This document shows positions 45,361-54,045 of a stretch of 64,000 bases of DNA, one piece after another. A program made the position numbers and the translations under genes. This DNA is from Parabacteroides faecis. Lineage in GTDB: Bacteria; Bacteroidota; Bacteroidia; Bacteroidales; Tannerellaceae. Every line of letters begins with the position of its first letter. The first letter of the stretch is position 1. The stretch is taken from assembly GCF_014647375.1 (NCBI RefSeq), contig NZ_BMPB01000001.1:434001-498000 (forward strand). Direction: 5' to 3'. The notes beneath the pieces were generated by a model. It did not search any database. It was given only the letters and a program-made list of their open reading frames with translations, and was not told where the DNA came from.

Positions 45361-45831
45361 TTATTCAAAGCGTTTATAATTAGGACGTTGGGTAAGAGCT
45401 AACGTAGCGGGTGAGGCAGCAGGAGGCGATTTCGGGCCATCCGTACTTTTCGCAGCCTTCGCCACTACCGGTTCATCGAAATGCAACAGTTGCACCTGCG
45501 TAAACCGTCCGAGGCGCCTGACACGGATACAACCTTCGTCCGCCAGTTTCGCCAGCAGGCGGCTCACCAGCGTTTTCGGCACTTCGGTCTTCTCTTCCAA
45601 CTGCCGTAGGGTCGTGATCCATTCACCGCGGCGACAGGGGATTTTCTTACGCGAGAGCGTAATGACGCCGTCCACAAAAAAAGCATGCCGCAAGAGGCAC
45701 AGGTAAACACGCGCCTTCTTTCTCAACACCGGGTCGTCCGAATACAGGTCGTCCAGTAACTCGTTGGGGACACGCAGGAAGCCTTTTCTCTTTTTTTCAG
45801 GTATAATACCTTGATTTTCCGTGTTTTTCAT
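45361..45831 (-). CDS. Winged-helix protein, candidate replication initiator or helicase loader
   Basis: ATG at 45831 gives 156 residues (MKNTENQGIIPEKKRK); the longer frame to 45897 reads through a repeat array and is rejected. Residues about 16-120 look like a DnaD/Lin1244-type helix-turn-helix: FLRVPNELLDDLYSD, KARVYLCLLRHAFF, RRGEWITTLRQLEEKTEVPKTLVSRLLAKLADEGCIRVRR. The Pro, Ser and Ala-rich tail could be a flexible binding region. Proteins like this stand before dnaB in phage and plasmid replication modules and either bind the origin or load helicase. The GGGACAA repeats directly upstream are the natural site to test. Function is inferred. Confidence 0.75.
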   Translation of the reverse strand: MKNTENQGIIPEKKRKGFLRVPNELLDDLYSDDPVLRKKARVYLCLLRHAFFVDGVITLSRKKIPCRRGEWITTLRQLEEKTEVPKTLVSRLLAKLADEGCIRVRRLGRFTQVQLLHFDEPVVAKAAKSTDGPKSPPAASPATLALTQRPNYKRFE

Positions 45832-46159
45832 ATCTTTCAATTTAGTTAAACAAACCCCATTCCGTCCGGGACAATCCGTGGGACAAGAGCGGGACAAAAT
45901 TCACCCTATATAAATACTTGCTGTTCTGCCACTTACCGGTCTTTCAAAAATACTTGCGGGACAAAGGTGGGACGATCGCCGGTATCTCTCTATATATAAT
46001 AAATATTATATTATAAATATCTTATAAAGGACTCCGTCCGATTTTCAAAAGATCACAGAGGCAAAGATAGGAAAGTGAAAGATACGGATTTGGGGTATTT
46101 TTTCGTAGGTACATATGACATTCGGAGAGAAGCGGCCTGTTTGTTTGACTTTTTATTTA
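45832..46159. other. Candidate replication origin region
   Basis: This 328-bp gap combines the GGGACAA repeats with an AT-only-like stretch at about 45990-46026 (alternating T and A with few G or C), in an otherwise GC-rich cassette. Repeats next to an AT-rich unwinding region, beside initiator-like, helicase and primase genes, are the layout of an iteron origin. Origin activity is not shown. Confidence 0.55.
45868..45975. repeat. GGGACAA repeat array, iteron-like
   Basis: GGGACAA occurs at 45868, 45880, 45891 and 45958, with variant GGGACGA at 45969. Spacings are 12, 11, 67 and 11 bp. A second direct repeat, AAATACTTGC, lies at 45912 and 45948. The block is directly upstream of the winged-helix gene start. 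Confidence 0.75.
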
Positions 46160-46645
46160 CTATTTATGTGATTTACTAGCAGAATAATATCTTCCAAAGG
46201 TTCTCTCCAATGCCTCCTGCAATATTTTGCCCCCGGAGGTCTCTGTGATCAGCCTGTTTTTAATTGTTTTTAACGCAAACCGTGTCCTGTATCCTGCATA
46301 AAGCACGGCAGCCAGTTCGTCGTGCGAGCAATCGAGCATGCCGATCTCGACGGCAGCCCGCATCATATCCAGAAAAAAGTCTTGTTCGACAACGCGGATA
46401 CGTTGAAAATCGTACACCAGGTTCGAGCATCCGCAGTCGCCCGCCAGCATCTTGCCGTAGGCTTTAAAAAAGAGACGCGTGAACCGTTCCTTGAGTTCAT
46501 CGCCGGCAGTATCCGGATTGTTGGTGAGGAAATGGGCACATTCTTCGATGAACCTGCGGCTGTCCTCCATTTTTTCTACTTGGCGTTTGAACCGGGCAAA
46601 CGAGCGGTAATAACCACCGCAAAGATGAGTAATCTGTTCTTCCAT
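46160..46645 (-). CDS. Unrecognised 161-residue protein of the replication cassette
   Basis: I do not recognise this family. The protein is mostly helical by composition, has no signal peptide or membrane segment, and contains several cysteines (LCGGYY, ECAHF, GDCGCSNLVYDF, LDCSHDEL). The end is basic (YYSASKSHK). It begins the cassette in transcription order, 328 bp before the winged-helix gene, with a GACAA repeat group upstream. Candidates are a repeat-binding or copy-control protein, but nothing in the sequence proves it. GC content and codon use match the following cassette genes. Confidence 0.7.
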   Translation of the reverse strand: MEEQITHLCGGYYRSFARFKRQVEKMEDSRRFIEECAHFLTNNPDTAGDELKERFTRLFFKAYGKMLAGDCGCSNLVYDFQRIRVVEQDFFLDMMRAAVEIGMLDCSHDELAAVLYAGYRTRFALKTIKNRLITETSGGKILQEALERTFGRYYSASKSHK

Positions 46646-46721
46646 GATCGACTAATTTTTAGAAAGCCGCTTTCTCCTCATGCCTTCAAAAAACCAGCCG
46701 ATAAAAGTATAGGAAGAAATA

Positions 46722-46794
46722 AGACAATAACCCTAATTTTGTTGACAATATGGTGACAATGCGGTCATGACAGGCAACCTCCCGCATTTGTCAC
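46722..46794. repeat. GACAA/TTGTC repeat group with inverted repeat
   Basis: GACAA at 46723, 46744 and 46755, and GACAGG at 46769, run in one direction. GTGACAATGCGG (46753-46764) is nearly repeated in reverse as CCGCATTTGTCAC (46782-46794), with a one-base bulge. The group lies upstream of the 161-residue gene and marks the right limit of the cassette. Confidence 0.6.
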
Positions 46795-46882
46795 TATAGA
46801 GTCGCCAAAAAGGGCCATTCCATCGAGGATTATGATAAAAGAATATGGATACAGTTGCTTGACGACGTTTACTTCCTGGCCT

Positions 46883-49204
46883 TCAACGAACCAAAATATT
46901 ACCATTCTTATCAATCAACACCTTTATTTTTTCCTTGCTACCAACATCTACCTTCGGCCATTCCAGGCAGGCATTGCATCCCAATGGCTTTCCGGACTCC
47001 ACCTTTGTCTCTGCAAAGACAGCAATCTGCGCCGGAAAATCCGTTGGATTCTCTATTTCAAGCAGAGTACCTTTATCTGTCCGCTCCAGTACCCGGGCAT
47101 TCACATGATCCAGCACCAGTAATTTATCGGTATCCGTTTGTAAATAGATCCCGGGATTCTGCAATATAGACAGCAATGCCACCGTTTCCCAAGCCATATT
47201 AGAATCTCCTGCCGATACGTTTCCAATACCTCCGACACCTTCCCAGTCACTTAAATTAACACGTTCCGATACTGATCCGGGGGCCGATCCATGCCCTAAA
47301 GGATTGGAGGGAGTAGTGACATATTGAACAACATTGTGGGCAATATCTTTAAGCAGTTCCGCATAACGTTCATCGCCGGTAGCCCGGTAGAGCTTCAACA
47401 AAAAATCACCCGAAAGGATATAGATACCCGGAGCACTGTGTTCATTCTGGACACTGGCCCAAACCGAACCGGTCGCTTTCGCACCGATGCGCCCCAGGTC
47501 CGACCCAGCCGGAAATTTATAATCGTAAGAAACAACCCAGCTGGAAAACATGGCAGCCGCAAAACGGGCTTTGTCCAGCCATTCTTTCTTACCGGTTATC
47601 TCGTACAAGACAGTCAGAGACTCCGCCAACTCGGCAGCCGATTCACTATCCGGACATTGCAGGATCTCGGCCGGACCACCTCCGGTATATCCTTGCATCA
47701 GGTCTCTTTCATAATAAAGATTTCCCGCAGCCTCAGCCACTTCCTGATAACGGGGGTCTCCATATTTCCGGGATGCCAAAGCCAACGCAGCAATGTTTAT
47801 TGCTCCTGCCGTCGAGTTGTTTATATCCATCTCCCCGGTTTCCACATCTACAAACTGCCCGAACTGTCCGTAACGGTTCCAAAGTGTAACCAACCCGTCT
47901 GCCGCTTTCCGAAGCATGTTATCCCATTCAGGATCGATCTGCGAACCAAAGCCTTGTTTCTCCAGCAAATCTTCTATTTGCAGACTTTGGTATAAGACCA
48001 ATCCTGTGCGCCTGATCATGGCTATGGAACGCCGTTCGTTCATTTCATTGAAATTATCACCAAACAACTCACCTTTCTTGAACATTCCATAGAAAAGTCC
48101 TGATTTCCCTTGTGCCAGTCGGAGCATATTCAGACTGCTAACGATCCGTGCCACCCGCTGCAGTGTCGGCCGAATCGCCTGCGGAAAAGCATAGACCGGT
48201 ATTCCGCTCCAACCGGTTTGGATATGACCATAAGGAGAGTCCGAATCCGGTTGGTTACAGATATATTTGTACCGCCCATCATCCAACCATTTTGTCCGGT
48301 CGTGATGATCCAGAATAACAGAGGCTGTTTCGCTGAACGGCATCCGGTCGATATACTCGTTCTTGCCGGATAATGCTTTACGCACTTCAAACAACCTATC
48401 GAAAAATATATCTAACGAAGACGCATCAAAATTATACACCTTCAATCGCACTGATACGCTATCTCCTTCATTCCAATCGATTGCATGGTCTTCACTATCG
48501 ACCAGGTTCGTCATAACATACTTCTTTTCCCTCACACCGGGTGCCGCGACGATAAAGGAAGCTGTATGTTCTTCCGGATCTTCCCGGATAGTAAACCCGG
48601 AATTGCCTAACCAGGTATCCTGGGTCGTCAGCAATATAAATCCTTTTTGCCGGGAAGGACTGTAAAAGCTTAACATAGGAGTCGTACAATTACTGGTCAG
48701 CATCTCTATCCGGGAAGGTTCCGGTTGGACAGACAAACGCGGAACTTGCGTAATAGTCACGGGCATATCCGGTTCCTTCTCTTTCTTATCATAGATATAA
48801 GGCGGATAAGGAATGTTCAACGACCGGAACCGGTTGCCGTTATAGACGGCTGCCGGAGCAAATACCTGGTTGGATGTATCCCAGTTTTCAAATTTAAATT
48901 CGATACCTACTCCGGCATTGGACATATGCCCTTTCTTCAATTGAAAACGATATGTCAACTCAGATACACCCTCATTACCGCTCGCTTGCTGATCGATATC
49001 CGAAGCCCATACGGTAACATCATCTATCCGTACGATATCTTTTTGAAAAGGATAAGATTCCTCCAACCGATTCCCGTCATACCGGTAAACATAAGGTAAG
49101 GCTCCTCCATCCAAAGAGCTCAAGAAAGGCTTCGTCTTGTTTTCAGCGGTGCAACCGGATATCAATAATCCCAAAACTGATATTAACCAATGATATTTAT
49201 GCAT
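46883..49204 (-). CDS. Exported lipoprotein, probable (alpha/alpha) barrel glycan-active enzyme
   Basis: A 773-residue lipoprotein (lipobox LISGC at 15-19). The N-terminal third is beta-rich. From about 310 it is helical, with repeated elements such as GAINIAALALASRKYGDPRYQEVA, AAELAESLTVLYEITGKKEWLDKA and KLYRATGDERYAELLKDIAH, the pattern of six-hairpin barrels. I cannot name a CAZy family or its catalytic residues. It is the last gene of the operon that begins with the SusC at 61841, so it probably acts on the same imported glycan. Its final 60 residues form a beta domain. Confidence 0.65.
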   Translation of the reverse strand: MHKYHWLISVLGLLISGCTAENKTKPFLSSLDGGALPYVYRYDGNRLEESYPFQKDIVRIDDVTVWASDIDQQASGNEGVSELTYRFQLKKGHMSNAGVGIEFKFENWDTSNQVFAPAAVYNGNRFRSLNIPYPPYIYDKKEKEPDMPVTITQVPRLSVQPEPSRIEMLTSNCTTPMLSFYSPSRQKGFILLTTQDTWLGNSGFTIREDPEEHTASFIVAAPGVREKKYVMTNLVDSEDHAIDWNEGDSVSVRLKVYNFDASSLDIFFDRLFEVRKALSGKNEYIDRMPFSETASVILDHHDRTKWLDDGRYKYICNQPDSDSPYGHIQTGWSGIPVYAFPQAIRPTLQRVARIVSSLNMLRLAQGKSGLFYGMFKKGELFGDNFNEMNERRSIAMIRRTGLVLYQSLQIEDLLEKQGFGSQIDPEWDNMLRKAADGLVTLWNRYGQFGQFVDVETGEMDINNSTAGAINIAALALASRKYGDPRYQEVAEAAGNLYYERDLMQGYTGGGPAEILQCPDSESAAELAESLTVLYEITGKKEWLDKARFAAAMFSSWVVSYDYKFPAGSDLGRIGAKATGSVWASVQNEHSAPGIYILSGDFLLKLYRATGDERYAELLKDIAHNVVQYVTTPSNPLGHGSAPGSVSERVNLSDWEGVGGIGNVSAGDSNMAWETVALLSILQNPGIYLQTDTDKLLVLDHVNARVLERTDKGTLLEIENPTDFPAQIAVFAETKVESGKPLGCNACLEWPKVDVGSKEKIKVLIDKNGNILVR

Positions 49205-49226
49205 GATACTGATTTAAAAAATACAA

Positions 49227-51812
49227 TTATTCCATTACCGGAGGATAAATCTCCAACAACTTCTTTCCGCTTTGCAGATACTGTCCTCTTCTTCTGTCAT
49301 ACTCCATCAGAAAAGTTTTCCTGACAACTTCGAAGCTAAGCGGCTCCGCTTCGATCTTCAGTTCTTCTTTAGTAAGAAATCCTTCTTCAGCACCGGGAAT
49401 AACGATAAGATAGCAACCGGCATCGGCAGGAGAACGATCTCCTTTGTCTTCCGGACAATCTTTCCAGGCAACGCCCGGTTCAGTCCGATAGCTCTTCAAT
49501 ATTTCCTGGACATAGTTCTTTCCACTTTGCTTATTATCTTTCCAGCGTATCCGTATCTCTTTGGTTTCCGGCGAAAAGACCATATAACCGTCCTTCACTG
49601 TCACCTCGCCAGCATCGGATGTAACCTGATCTATTTGTTTATAGTAAGGGACAGCCATATAGAGATGAGCAGGTTTGAAGTTGGTATAATCACAATTTAA
49701 ACGGATATCCGCACCCTCTTGTTTGCATGTCATTACAGCATTGATCTTACCAAACTCGGAACGGATATCCCGTATCTCTATTTGCTTTCCGGGTTGTACC
49801 CATGAAGGCGACAAACCGGAGAACAGATAGAGTGAACGTTCCTCTTTATTTATACCGGCCTTTCCCCCATATTCCCGTACCAGCATATTCCGGATCAACA
49901 AAGCAGTCTTTGCCGCCGCCCAGGCATGAGGAGCCGGAACCGGGTCCGGATCGCGATCAGACCAGGGTTCTACCATATTTTCAAACCCTTCATGTGTGGA
50001 ACCGTTATGCAGCAATATATGATACATATCCAGAAGCGCTTTCTCCTGATCGTTGATCGCCAAATATTGATTAGCCAGATTGGTCGTCGCATACTGGTGT
50101 AGATGCATACCGTTACGGTAAGTCATAATACCTTCTCTATATTTATGAGTACGGATATGATTTAAGGTTCCTTTAACCCGCCTATCATCCGGTTCCAACA
50201 TTTCAGTCGGATAGACCAGCAGCATATTTTCCCAGTCCTGATCGGTTTGAAATTCCTTGAATCCGCTACGGGCCACTTCACCAATCTGGTATTCATACAG
50301 GCCGGTCGGTACGTAACCATCTGCATGAACACTGGTTTCTATCCCTTTCATGATCGCATTGTAATAGGACTTTTCCAGTTCTTTCCATTTCTTACATTCT
50401 TCGCCTTTTCCCAAATAGTCAGCTAACGTAATAGCACTGCGTAAACCCAATAGACACCATAGGTTATGGCTTGTGTAATACCCTTTGATCATCTCGGCAT
50501 CAAAAGGGGTCGAAGGCCGTACCAGTCCGTTAGGTTCTTTGTTATGGTCGTGTTCGATCATCCCGATCGCCTGGCAGACAGGGCCGAAAACTTCTTCAGC
50601 TAAAGCCCTATTCTGCGTGTAAAGGAAATGGTTGCAGAGACTGAACAAAACTTGTCCGTGTGAAGTCATAATTTCCTGCGAATGGCTGACACTAGGGTCT
50701 ACAAACAAGCCCTCTTCATTTATATTCTTGAACATCCAAGGGAAATTCAGTTCTACAAAATCGGTATGACCGGCCACATCATAGATCAGACGCATGTCGA
50801 TAAAATCATTGAAGAATATGCCATCGTAAGGAAGTCCGCTTCCCTGCCTCCTGGTTCCGTCTTCTTCCATCCGGGTAGCCAGCATCAGATGAACCAAACT
50901 GGCTTTGAAAGAATCCTCCACCCGGTCTTCGGGTATCACAAAATATCCTCTACCTTCAATACGCTTTTTCCAATAGTCGATACAAGCCTGGCGGGATTCT
51001 GAATAAGGGGCCTGACGCAACTTCGACAAAAATGCCGTTTCACGATTACCGACAGGTACACGAGGAAATTTAAACGTCAGTTGATAGCTTTCTCCCGGAT
51101 TCAATTCCTGCGAATAACGTGTCAAACCGGTAACCGTATTAACCTGGATACCCAAATCAGCTGCCAAGAAAGAACCTGTGTAAGGTTTATCCTTAGTTGC
51201 ATACTTTTCCGGCTCTCCTTCAAAAGTATAAAGGAGTTGGTTATCACGAACAAATTCATTCTTATCGAAACGATAATTGAACTGATCGGAGAACTCGGCT
51301 TCGCCCATCCGATGATCGAGTCCGGAGGAACGTGTTCCTGCTGTAAATATAGCTTGTTGCTTTTGATCGGATACATTCCTTATTGAAACACGGACGAACT
51401 GTACAGAGTTTTTACTATCTTCTCCGGGTAAAGAGGAACCGAACATTTCCATATCATACCGGATACCGTCTTCCTGCCAGTCGTATTCCACAATAGGGAT
51501 CCAACCTTCATAAAATGTTTTCTGATAAGCGGCAGTCGGCTTGTTCGAACTGCCGTAAAAGAAGCAGAGTTCGGCATTTCCCGTATAAATAGAACCATCG
51601 TAGGTAACCTGCACCGGAGCCGGCGTGAAAGGTACACCTATCACTGTTGTCGATTTAGGATTATAACTCCATTCCCGCTGGGGATCATTTACATTATCGG
51701 ACAGCATGGTATAAGCAGCAGCTCCGTCAATCGCAGGATTCTGATCGGTCACATGTGCAGTATTGCATGCGGTTAACAAGGAGAATATGAATAATACTAT
51801 GATCTTGTTCAT
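49227..51812 (-). CDS. Six-hairpin-type exported enzyme, paralogue A
   Basis: An 861-residue lipoprotein (lipobox LLTAC). The N-terminal half is a beta-sandwich (KSTTVIGVPFTPAPVQVTYDGS, TFYEGWIPIVEYDW); the central region (about 300-680) is a helical barrel with LVHLMLATRMEEDG, WCLLGLRSAITLADYLG, HADGYVPTGLYEYQ and DWENMLLVYPTEM. The C-terminus is beta-rich. It is clearly homologous to the gene at 54046 through most of its length. I do not recognise the glycosidase family; acids in several conserved motifs are candidates. It starts 14 bases after the previous stop, so all four enzymes are cotranscribed. Confidence 0.65.
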   Translation of the reverse strand: MNKIIVLFIFSLLTACNTAHVTDQNPAIDGAAAYTMLSDNVNDPQREWSYNPKSTTVIGVPFTPAPVQVTYDGSIYTGNAELCFFYGSSNKPTAAYQKTFYEGWIPIVEYDWQEDGIRYDMEMFGSSLPGEDSKNSVQFVRVSIRNVSDQKQQAIFTAGTRSSGLDHRMGEAEFSDQFNYRFDKNEFVRDNQLLYTFEGEPEKYATKDKPYTGSFLAADLGIQVNTVTGLTRYSQELNPGESYQLTFKFPRVPVGNRETAFLSKLRQAPYSESRQACIDYWKKRIEGRGYFVIPEDRVEDSFKASLVHLMLATRMEEDGTRRQGSGLPYDGIFFNDFIDMRLIYDVAGHTDFVELNFPWMFKNINEEGLFVDPSVSHSQEIMTSHGQVLFSLCNHFLYTQNRALAEEVFGPVCQAIGMIEHDHNKEPNGLVRPSTPFDAEMIKGYYTSHNLWCLLGLRSAITLADYLGKGEECKKWKELEKSYYNAIMKGIETSVHADGYVPTGLYEYQIGEVARSGFKEFQTDQDWENMLLVYPTEMLEPDDRRVKGTLNHIRTHKYREGIMTYRNGMHLHQYATTNLANQYLAINDQEKALLDMYHILLHNGSTHEGFENMVEPWSDRDPDPVPAPHAWAAAKTALLIRNMLVREYGGKAGINKEERSLYLFSGLSPSWVQPGKQIEIRDIRSEFGKINAVMTCKQEGADIRLNCDYTNFKPAHLYMAVPYYKQIDQVTSDAGEVTVKDGYMVFSPETKEIRIRWKDNKQSGKNYVQEILKSYRTEPGVAWKDCPEDKGDRSPADAGCYLIVIPGAEEGFLTKEELKIEAEPLSFEVVRKTFLMEYDRRRGQYLQSGKKLLEIYPPVME

Positions 51813-51825
51813 GGTATATATCGTT

Positions 51826-54012
51826 TTATTTAGCTTTTAAAATTACCGGTTTTATAAATTTACCGGCTGCATTCACCCGGTACATTTTCCATGTTTTATC
51901 GTTCAAACGCTCCAGATGGTATTTATTTTCTTCTTTCTGCATCTCTTCTTTTAAAGAGGCGGGAAACACATTGGCTATACGGGCATCTTCCCAGGTACGG
52001 AATGCCTTGAACAACTCATATTTGCGCGGGCATTTCTCCACTGCGGCTTCACTCAAGCCGAGCATATAAGTGGCATCCCAGGCAATAGCTTTCGACTGCA
52101 GATTCTCGATAACCTGTACGGTCCATTCCGGATTGAAGTTCTGGATACCGAAGGTACACGGAAAATAGTTACTCCTGAGAGCATAACGAAAATCTTTTCC
52201 TTCAATGCCCCATTTATTGGTCACAGGGTTGAACATATGATTTCCTCCGCCGATATTGCAAACACTCATATAATGCCAGTTACCTTCGAAGACACAGGAC
52301 CCCATTACCCTCAGGTAACCGCCGCCCAACAACTCGAACGAATCGAACATCCTACGCATAAAACGTTTGAAAGAGTACTGCCCGTGTCCCTGGTAAGTAA
52401 AACTTTCATAACCGTCGAAGTCGATATAATTCATTCCACCGTCGATCAGCCATTTAGCATAAAAGTCGGCGTACTCGTCCTGCAAACGGATTCCGGGAAT
52501 AAAACCGTGGTAGCAGTTTATTTGTAGTTTGACCAATTCTTCCCCGGCCATATGAGATGTCGCCTCGGTTTTGTAAGCGCCTCTCTTTACGCCGGTCAAT
52601 ATGTAAGGTTTTCGGGTGGTCACCCCTTTATATGTAATCAGTTCTTTGCCCAGACGCAATACATTCGTACCATTGTCATCCCAACCACCATGCTCGTTCA
52701 GATAGCTGGTATCTGCAACACAAATCAATGTATCACGGGCATTGACAGACCGTTCGATCCGTGTACGAAGAACCGTACATAAACCCGGATTCGGAATAGG
52801 CTGCACATCACTGCTATGAGGTTGTACAAATTCAGTCAAGGTATGTAACCCGTAAGCAATACCCTCCATATTCAGTTGCCGGGTATATTCGCTGATATCT
52901 ACCTTTTGTCCGTTCAAAGTCACCTTCTTTCCTGCCCAGCGGTCGGCCGGGTTCACGTAGTACTCGCCCAGTCCTTCATCCTGGATCGCCTTTATCCCCA
53001 ACTGACTGGCATAAGACAGCAGACTGTCATGCGCTCCCCACCAGGCTATATCGGTACGGAATGAAGCCGGGTCTTTCACCCAAATGCCATCCCGTGTTAC
53101 ATAAGGAAGACCTTCGTTCAATACGATTTGTTCGATGACTTTCAAACCTTTATCGTCCGGACATCCGTAAAAGGCTATCGAAGAGCCGACATAATCGACC
53201 GGGATTGTGTCTACTATCAGATGCCGGGGAGCTTTGATTGCCGGAAAATCATTGAAATGAGGATACAAGATAGTCTGGGGAAGCGAACGGTCGCGTGCAT
53301 GCAAAGCAATGGAAGTTCCGAACTCTGGCTCCAAAGTTGCCCCATTCCCCAATATGAACCGGTAGTAGTCTTCCGGATGAGAATAGAAAGCAATATCGTT
53401 ATTACCGTCGCCGCCGATCCGGAAACGCTGTCCTTCCTGCAGGCTGTCCGGTAATGGATATTTCTTCGGATCCGGAGAATGGATAATATAACTACTTTGG
53501 TACATATCTCCGTTGCACGGAAGGCCACTGGTCGTATTATCATCCAAAGCCATAATGCCGATCGCAAACTCATCGTCGCGCACTACGGAGATTATCTCTC
53601 CAAGTGTCTTAGAAATAGTCGTGTTATAAGGTCCCCAGACTACATTATCCACACCGTTTGCAGGGGATACCGAGAGCAGTTCCATCCTTAGATATTCTTC
53701 TTTCCGGTCGATCCTGACCTTAGCCACAGAGCCGTTCGGATATGAAAGTATCATTTCTGCCTCACTCTCATCATATGAAGCAGCTTCCGGATGAATCAAC
53801 CGGTCATTCTGATATAGGTTCACGAATGCCGGCATATGTTTTTCAGGAATATACTCTTTACCGGATTTGCTTTTCAGACTTTCTATATATCCTTTGTCAT
53901 TTACGGACAAAATCATATATTTTGTTGTAAACCGGAACAGTTCCCCGGCTTTCAGTGTAGCCAAACAGGACAACAGGAAAATTATTGACAGATATAATCG
54001 TTTCTTTTGCAT
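51826..54012 (-). CDS. Exported TIM-barrel-like protein with an inserted beta module
   Basis: A 728-residue protein with a signal peptide (LSIIFLLSCLATLKAG). The N-terminal third is a beta-sandwich. A barrel-like part has FRTDIAWWGAHDS and GMNYIDFDGYESF, whose Asp residues are plausible catalytic acids. Between these, about residues 415-510, is an inserted beta module with the pattern VLRLGKELITYKGV ... LTGVKRGAYKTEATSHMAGE, which resembles small modules in phage tail and other secreted proteins. The C-terminus (about 690-728) is a short beta domain. I cannot assign a known family. It lies between two paralogous six-hairpin enzymes in one operon and presumably acts with them. Confidence 0.65.
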   Translation of the reverse strand: MQKKRLYLSIIFLLSCLATLKAGELFRFTTKYMILSVNDKGYIESLKSKSGKEYIPEKHMPAFVNLYQNDRLIHPEAASYDESEAEMILSYPNGSVAKVRIDRKEEYLRMELLSVSPANGVDNVVWGPYNTTISKTLGEIISVVRDDEFAIGIMALDDNTTSGLPCNGDMYQSSYIIHSPDPKKYPLPDSLQEGQRFRIGGDGNNDIAFYSHPEDYYRFILGNGATLEPEFGTSIALHARDRSLPQTILYPHFNDFPAIKAPRHLIVDTIPVDYVGSSIAFYGCPDDKGLKVIEQIVLNEGLPYVTRDGIWVKDPASFRTDIAWWGAHDSLLSYASQLGIKAIQDEGLGEYYVNPADRWAGKKVTLNGQKVDISEYTRQLNMEGIAYGLHTLTEFVQPHSSDVQPIPNPGLCTVLRTRIERSVNARDTLICVADTSYLNEHGGWDDNGTNVLRLGKELITYKGVTTRKPYILTGVKRGAYKTEATSHMAGEELVKLQINCYHGFIPGIRLQDEYADFYAKWLIDGGMNYIDFDGYESFTYQGHGQYSFKRFMRRMFDSFELLGGGYLRVMGSCVFEGNWHYMSVCNIGGGNHMFNPVTNKWGIEGKDFRYALRSNYFPCTFGIQNFNPEWTVQVIENLQSKAIAWDATYMLGLSEAAVEKCPRKYELFKAFRTWEDARIANVFPASLKEEMQKEENKYHLERLNDKTWKMYRVNAAGKFIKPVILKAK

Positions 54013-54045
54013 ATAATATATTTGATATAAATAGTTAAACTGATC

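Noticed and set aside
45832-45897. Extension of the winged-helix protein to a start at 45897
   Set aside because: The extra 22 residues are encoded by the repeat array, and an ATG at 45831 begins a normal basic N-terminus.
40411-46882. Integrase, transposase or insertion sequence bounding the cassette
   Set aside because: No such gene, target-site duplication or tRNA end could be seen at either boundary.
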